NCBI GenBank assembly: GCA_019448385.1 | Contig: JAGTXO010000001.1 | Location: forward strand, 2,604,001-2,668,000 | Length of the DNA: 64,000 nucleotides | Source: Diacronema lutheri | Lineage: Eukaryota; Haptophyta; Pavlovophyceae; Pavlovales; Pavlovaceae | Direction: 5' to 3' | Shown here: positions 59,151-64,000 of the stretch, in pieces | Numbering within the stretch: the first letter of the stretch is position 1 | Layout of the letters: each line of letters opens with the position of its first letter | The notes under the pieces: generated by a model | Databases searched by the model: none | Seen by the model: only the letters and a program-made list of their open reading frames with translations | What the model was told of the DNA's origin: nothing | Translations under genes and position numbers: made by a program

Positions 59151-59354
59151 TGCTTTGTGCGCAACCCGGTGCATTACCGGCGCACCAAGCACGTCGAGGT
59201 CAAGTATCATAACGTGCGCGACGCGCAGGAGAAGGATCGGATCGTTGTGAGCAAGGTGCACATCTCGCTCAACCACGCCGACATCATGACGAAGGCCACA
59301 GACAACGCCACTTTCGCTCGCCACGTTACGAGCTTCATGGTTGCCCGCCGCTGA
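59151..59354 (+). mobile_element. Ty1/copia retrotransposon fossil (RNase H tail)
   Basis: About 68 codons match the C-terminal end of copia-type polyproteins, recognisable by NPVHYRRTKHVEVKYH, then RDAQEKDRI and HADIMTKAT. In intact elements this is the RNase H tail with its TKHI-KYH and ADILTK motifs. Everything upstream of this tail is missing because the Hsp20 array takes its place, so the element is a broken, truncated fossil. A purine-rich tract (about 59398-59406) followed by tgttggcattg may mark the start of its 3' LTR. No second LTR is visible, so age cannot be estimated. Confidence 0.7.
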
Positions 59355-60142
59355 GTGCGTTCTGCGCGCACGTGCGCCGCACGCACGGTGCGCGTCGAGG
59401 GGGGTTGTTGGCATTGCGTCTGTGTTGCATGTGTGTGCGTGTGAGGCGCATGGCGGACCAACGCTTGCCGGGGGGTCTATTTGGCGGATGTCAGTCATCC
59501 TTCTCTCGTTATGCGCTGTTTGAACGAGGCGAGAAGAAACGAAGACCGCGCTCGGCCAGGCCGAGCACTAGGTGGCGCTTGACTCGCCGCCCATGCTACC
59601 GCGTCGACAAGTTGATCGGGAAGTTTAGCTCCTCCATTCAACTCTACTGGGCGTCAATCACTCGAGCCCTTCCCGTCGCCCGCATTCCGGGGTCGGGCCC
59701 TTCGTCGGCCCGGCTCGGGCCCTCTGTCCGCCGCGCCCACTCAACCCCGAGTTCTGCTCAAAAACGACCGGTCAGGGGGTGTCCCAGTCCTGGACTCGTC
59801 CTGAGCCCCGCTCCGACCCCTCGAGCACTCAATGGCTGGCCTGGATTGCTTGATTTTACGACCAGGGTCGTACTCTCCGCCCCCTACGGGCCGGACCAGC
59901 CCCGGACCGCGCCCTATACAGGCCGATCACGCGACGACTTGCCAAGTTGCAGCCCGTCGTTGAGACTCACACGCGCGAGTTCGAGCCACTCTGCGCCTTG
60001 TCGCGCGGCGCTGCCGCCAAGGGCCCCGCCTTGCGATGCGCTCCGCTGCTCTCAAACTTCCGAATAGGCGCCCGCCGCCATCGTGTTGGCTCCAGATGGG
60101 GTGACGGGTGACATCGCTGTGACGGACGCGGGGGGTCACGCG
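59355..60142. other. Probable LTR remnant and UBR-gene upstream region
   Basis: Begins with a purine-rich tract and a TGTTGG sequence, as expected at the start of a copia LTR; its far end could not be fixed. The rest is mixed, lower-GC DNA with a TATA-like ctatacagg near 59913-59921, about 225 nt before the UBR-gene ATG. No gene is seen. Confidence 0.4.
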
Positions 60143-61818
60143 ATGTCGACGAGGGCGGCGTTCGTCGACGCGTACTTCGCTGGCGCAGCGCCGGCGGTTG
60201 CCGCGCTCGCGCGGCCGCGCGAGGGCGTAGGCGCAGCTGTTGAGTGGGCCTTCTTCGATTCGGAGCTCGCGCTTATGGAGGCGCTCAACCTGTGCGGCTG
60301 GCTCATCTGCGGCGAGGAGCCCGAGGTGTTCTTTGCTCGGCACCCGCTCCCGCAGAAGGAGCGCGTGTGCGGCGTGGTGTGGAAGCCGGGCAGCTTCGCG
60401 TACCGCTGCCTGGACTGCGAGCAGGACTCGACGTGCGCAATTTGCGTCGAGTGCTTCAAGGCGGGCGACCACCGCGGGCACAACTACCGCCTCATCCGCA
60501 CGGACGGTGGCTGCTGCGATTGCGGCAACCAGCACGCGTGGCGCGAGAGCGGGTTCTGCGCAAGGCACCGCGTGGAGGAGGAGGCGTTGCTGCAGCTACC
60601 TGCGGGCGTTGAGCTGGGCGCGCGCTTCGTCGTGCGTGCGCTCGCGCGCAAGCTCCAGGCCGCGCTGCCGCTCGCGCTCGCGGCGACGGCGGACGTGCAG
60701 CGCGGCTATGCGCCGCCGGTCGCCGACGACGGCGCGCTTGCCGCGCCGGCTGCGGACGAGCCGCCGAGCCGGCTGCACCGCGCGGTGCGCCGTGGCAAGC
60801 TGGCCGAGGTGCGCTCGCTCATCGCCGCGCGCGCCGACGTCAACGCGCTCGACCGCTCCGAGTTTCGCACGACCGCACTGCATTGGGCTTCTATCCACGG
60901 CAATGTCAAGATTGTCTCCGCGCTCCTCGATGGCGGCGCGCGCGTCGACGCAATTAACGCGTTTGGGCAGACGCCGCTGCTATGCACCGTCTTCGAGGGC
61001 CACCTTGCCGTCGCGAGCCTCCTCCTGCAGCACGCCGCCAACCCGCTCGCGCGCGACCACATTTTCGGCCCGCCCATTGACGTCGTGCTCTCCGAGTGCC
61101 CTCCGCGCAAACGCAAGATGCTGAAGCTGCTACGCGCGTATTCGCCCGGCGGCTCGCGCGCGGCCGGTGGCGCTGCGGCCGCTGCCGGCGGACGCGAGGG
61201 CGGCGAGGCGCCGCCAGCAGCGATGGCGGCGCCGGGCGCGCGGCTGCCCAAGCCCGAGCTCTCCGCGCAGAACCGCCGACTGTGCGCGCTCGAAGTGTGC
61301 CGCGTGCTCCTGCGCTGGTTTTGCGCGTTCGGCGTGTACGGGCACGCGGTGAAGGAGCTGCTCGCGGTGGAGCTCTGCGGCGCGTGGGCATCAGGCGCGC
61401 CCGCGGAGGGCGGTCTGAGCAATCTGCTCGAGCTGCACGTCTGCTGCGCGCGCACACGGCGGCTCGAGCCGCTCGTCGAGCTCGATGACCTCTGCTTCAT
61501 GTGAGCGGCGATCCGCTCCCCCCGCCCCCGCCCCCGCCCGCGCGCGCGCCTCGGCGCAAGCGCCGTCGCCGCCGCCGCACGCGCGCCGCGCCGCGCGGCC
61601 GTGCACGGCCTTACGGCGTCGGGTCGTAACACCGCGCGCCGTGACGCGCCGCTCGGTGGCCGCACGCGCGCGACCGCGCGCCCGCGCAGGCTGCTCGTGG
61701 TTCCAGAGTTCAAGGAGGCGCTCACATTCCACGTGCTGCGGCAGTACCGTGTGCTTGCAGGCGCCGATCCAGTCGCGCCAGTTTCGGACGGGGGCACGCC
61801 ACCGAATAGCGCAGGCAT

Positions 61819-61888
<70 letters not shown>

Positions 61889-61889
61889 A

Positions 61890-61933
<44 letters not shown>

Positions 61934-64000
61934 CGCGGCGATGAGCGCGGCTCGTTGAGCAAGGCGAGCATGCGCATGCACTCGAGCTTTCTGGAGAAGT
62001 TCTCGATCCAGCTCTTCACCAACTCGAACGTCGTGCCGTCGCTCCTGCGCGCGCGCGGGCTCTCGCAAGTTTCGTCAGTTCTCGTGCAGACCGTCGCGCT
62101 GACGCTCGCCCGCGAGGGCCTTTGCCGTGACTCGTCCGCCGGCGGCGGCGGCATGTCCAAGTCAAACGTGCGCTCCGCCGGCTCCGGCCTCGTCGCCGTC
62201 GCATTGACGGCGCCCGGCCTCACGCGGCTCGGCGTGCCGGTGCACGTGAACGCGTCACACCGGCTCGTCCGCTCGCAGCGCAGCGCGCCTCTCATGCTCG
62301 ACCTCAAGTACTCTCTCGCGCATGCGCCGTGCGCGCGCGCGCTCGTGTCGGCGCGCGGCGATGGCGGCGGCGCGGACGAGCCGTTCACGCTCCTCCGGCG
62401 ATGGCTGCGCGTTGTCTCGTGGCTGCAACATGCGCACCCGCACGAGCGCGTGCCTCCCGGCCAGCCGCACGCCGAGAGCGAAGCTCTCCATTGGATCAAG
62501 ACCAACCTGCTTGAGGCGGACGCGACCGCGATCGTCGCGCTCGTGCTGCGCGCGCTCACGCACGACGCTGACGCGGGCGACGCTGCAGCCGACGGCGGAG
62601 ACGCGCGGCGCGGCGCGGCGGCGGACGCGCGCACGCTTGTGCGCGAGCTGTCGGACGCGCTCTGCGCGTGGCTCGCCGCGACGGCGCGCGTCGAGCGTCG
62701 CGCGCCCGCGCCCGCCGCCATGCCCGCTACCGAGGCCGTCGCCGCCGCTGCTCCCGCGCATGCTGCCACGTCTGACGGCGCCGGCGCGCCGCCCGCAGCG
62801 CCGTCGGCGTTGGCGCGCGACGTGCCCAGCGCCAACGTCGGCGACGTGGCGGCGTCGCTCGCGCCCGCGTGGCGGAGCGGCGAGGCGGGCGCGATGTGGG
62901 TGAGCTTCAATTTGCCACTCCACCGCGCGCTCTCGCTCGCGCTGCAGTGCGCGCACGCGCTCGGCGTCGACGGCGTCGAGCTCCTCGCGAGCTGCGCGCG
63001 CGCGAGCGCGCGGGGCGCCGACGTCCTCGCCGGCGCGCAAAATTCCGTCTTCGTCCTCGATGACGGCGCGGGCGCGCGGCTCGTGCGCGCGTCCGCGGAC
63101 GCGCCCGCACGCGCGGGCGCGGCGCGCACCGACGGCGCCGACGGCGCTGATGGCGATCGAATCGCCGACGTCCTGGCGTGCCTGGTCGAGCACCCGCTGC
63201 GCTTGCAGGCGGCGCACGCGCAACTCGGCGCGGGCTGGTGGAACCGGTCGAGCCGCTCGGCGTGGGCGGCGGACCAGTTTTACCGCTGCCCGCTCTTTCG
63301 CGAGAGCGGCTGGGCGGCAGACATGAATTTGCTGCAGACGGTTGGCGCGGCGATGGGTGCCGGTCGGCTCGTCAGCATGGCTGCCGAGCGCTTTGGGTTG
63401 TACGACTTTCTCTGCGCGGGCGGGCCGCCGCCCGCCGGGCAGGAGGCGGAGCACACCGCCGCGCTGGGCGAGGAGCTGCTCACCTTCTGCCTCCTCGCGG
63501 TGAAGGACTGGCGCGCCGTCGCGACGTCCGAGGCGCGCGCGCGCGCGGCGGTCCGGTACGCCCTTGTTCATCGGCTCGCGCTCGGCCCGGCCGCGCACTC
63601 GGCGCTCGCGCTAGCGTTGCCGCCGTCGCTCAACGAGCACGCGAGCCTCGATGAGGTGCTCGCGGCCGTCTCGGAGCGCGACCGCGACCGTGGCGGACGG
63701 AGGCATTCGCACGGCAGCGCGCACGGCGGCGCGCACGGAGCCGGCGCGCACGTCGGCGCGCACGACGGTGGCGTGGGCGGCGGCGCGGGCGGTGGCGTGG
63801 GCGGCGGCGCGGGCGGCGGCGCGGGCGGCGGCGCGGGCGGCGGCGCGGGCGGTGCGCGCGGCGCGTCCAAGTACACGCTCCGGCTCGAGTGCTGGGCTGA
63901 ATTCGACTCGACTTATCCATTCTACTCGGCGGAAGAGGCGACGAACGCTGCGGAGCACGTGGAGAAGCTTTTAAAGTCGGCGCGCATCCCGGCGCGGCTG
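60143..64000 (+). CDS. UBR-box E3 ubiquitin ligase with inserted ankyrin repeats (partial)
   Basis: Exon 1 is 60143-61500 and exon 2 runs from 61690 to the window end; the 189-nt intron is GT-AG (ttcat/gtgagc to gcgcag/g) and restores MLLVVPEFKEAL. Residues about 75-142 are a UBR zinc finger: CGVVWKPGSFAYRC, CAICVECFKAGDHRGHNY, GGCCDCGNQHAW, FCARH. In Ubr1/UBR2 this box binds N-terminal Arg, Lys or His of N-degron substrates. About residues 210-320 are three ankyrin repeats (TALHWASIHGNVKIVSALLDGG, then GQTPLLCTVFEGHLAVASLLLQH), not normally part of UBR1-type ligases. Exon 2 continues with UBR1/2-like sequence (FLEKFSIQLFTNSNVVPSLL, WVSFNLPLHRALSLAL) and holds Gly-Ala and Gly-rich repeats. 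The RING domain would lie beyond the window. An in-frame GTG 20 codons upstream was rejected as start. Confidence 0.85.
61819..61930. repeat. (gcgggc)n hexanucleotide repeat in the UBR gene
   Basis: About eighteen copies of gcgggc with one variant, read in frame as Gly-Ala repeats within exon 2. It probably encodes a flexible linker. Confidence 0.9.
63771..63852. repeat. ggcggcgcgggc-type repeat in the UBR gene
   Basis: A 12-nt unit repeated about six times, encoding Gly-Gly-Gly-Ala or Gly-Gly-Gly-Val units. It separates His-rich sequence (SHGSAHGGAHG) from a conserved-looking segment, KYTLRLECWAEFDSTYPFY. Confidence 0.85.

Overview
The window is a very GC-rich, gene-dense stretch of nuclear DNA from a unicellular eukaryote. 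Introns are short (84 to 352 nt) and GC-rich, ending in GCAG. The protein families are eukaryotic: histone H1, SR and SRRM1 splicing proteins, eIF3j, exportin-6, Tousled-like kinase, UBR E3 ligase, filamin repeats and Sfi1-like repeats. A GC-rich alga such as a haptophyte (pavlovophyte-like) fits, but this is inferred from composition and family mix; no species is assigned. About 34 genes were found. Exon joints were worked out by hand from reading-frame continuity, family alignment and splice dinucleotides. Each multi-exon model that is complete in the window sums to a whole number of codons; the UBR gene is cut by the window edge but its single intron keeps frame.

Layout. Bases 1-15,300 hold a partial, apparently catalytically dead soluble adenylyl cyclase-like gene, a BTB-Kelch protein, then an RNA-processing group: an SR splicing factor, NSUN2/Trm4, SRRM1 and a tRNA-dihydrouridine synthase. 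An LCMT-like methyltransferase, a one-TM protein and an Orai-like channel lie among them. Bases 15,500-24,000 hold mitochondrial ribosomal protein uS10, histone H1, a mobile-element-like orphan ORF, a HAD phosphatase, an unknown basic protein and an SRCR surface protein. Bases 24,100-41,200 hold a giant Sfi1-like repeat protein, a PAQR receptor with an extra membrane domain, a JmjC protein, a long filamin-repeat protein and three unknowns. Bases 41,200-50,700 hold a DUF1415 protein, eIF3j, a CinA/nucleotidyltransferase fusion, a TIR-like/TPR protein and exportin-6. Bases 50,700-59,150 hold a young four-copy Hsp20-like family, one inverted copy and three tandem copies, flanking a Tousled-like kinase and a small coiled-coil gene. 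A Ty1/copia fossil tail follows the last copy. The window ends inside a UBR-box E3 ligase that carries inserted ankyrin repeats.

Architecture. Genes are mostly arranged as alternating head-to-head and tail-to-tail pairs. Start codons of divergent pairs lie 14 to 153 nt apart in ten cases, which implies shared bidirectional promoters. Convergent 3' ends lie 16 to about 420 nt apart, and several carry short A-rich patches that could serve 3'-end formation. Three of 19 inferred introns use a GC donor. No tRNA, rRNA, CRISPR or bacterial-type signal was found.
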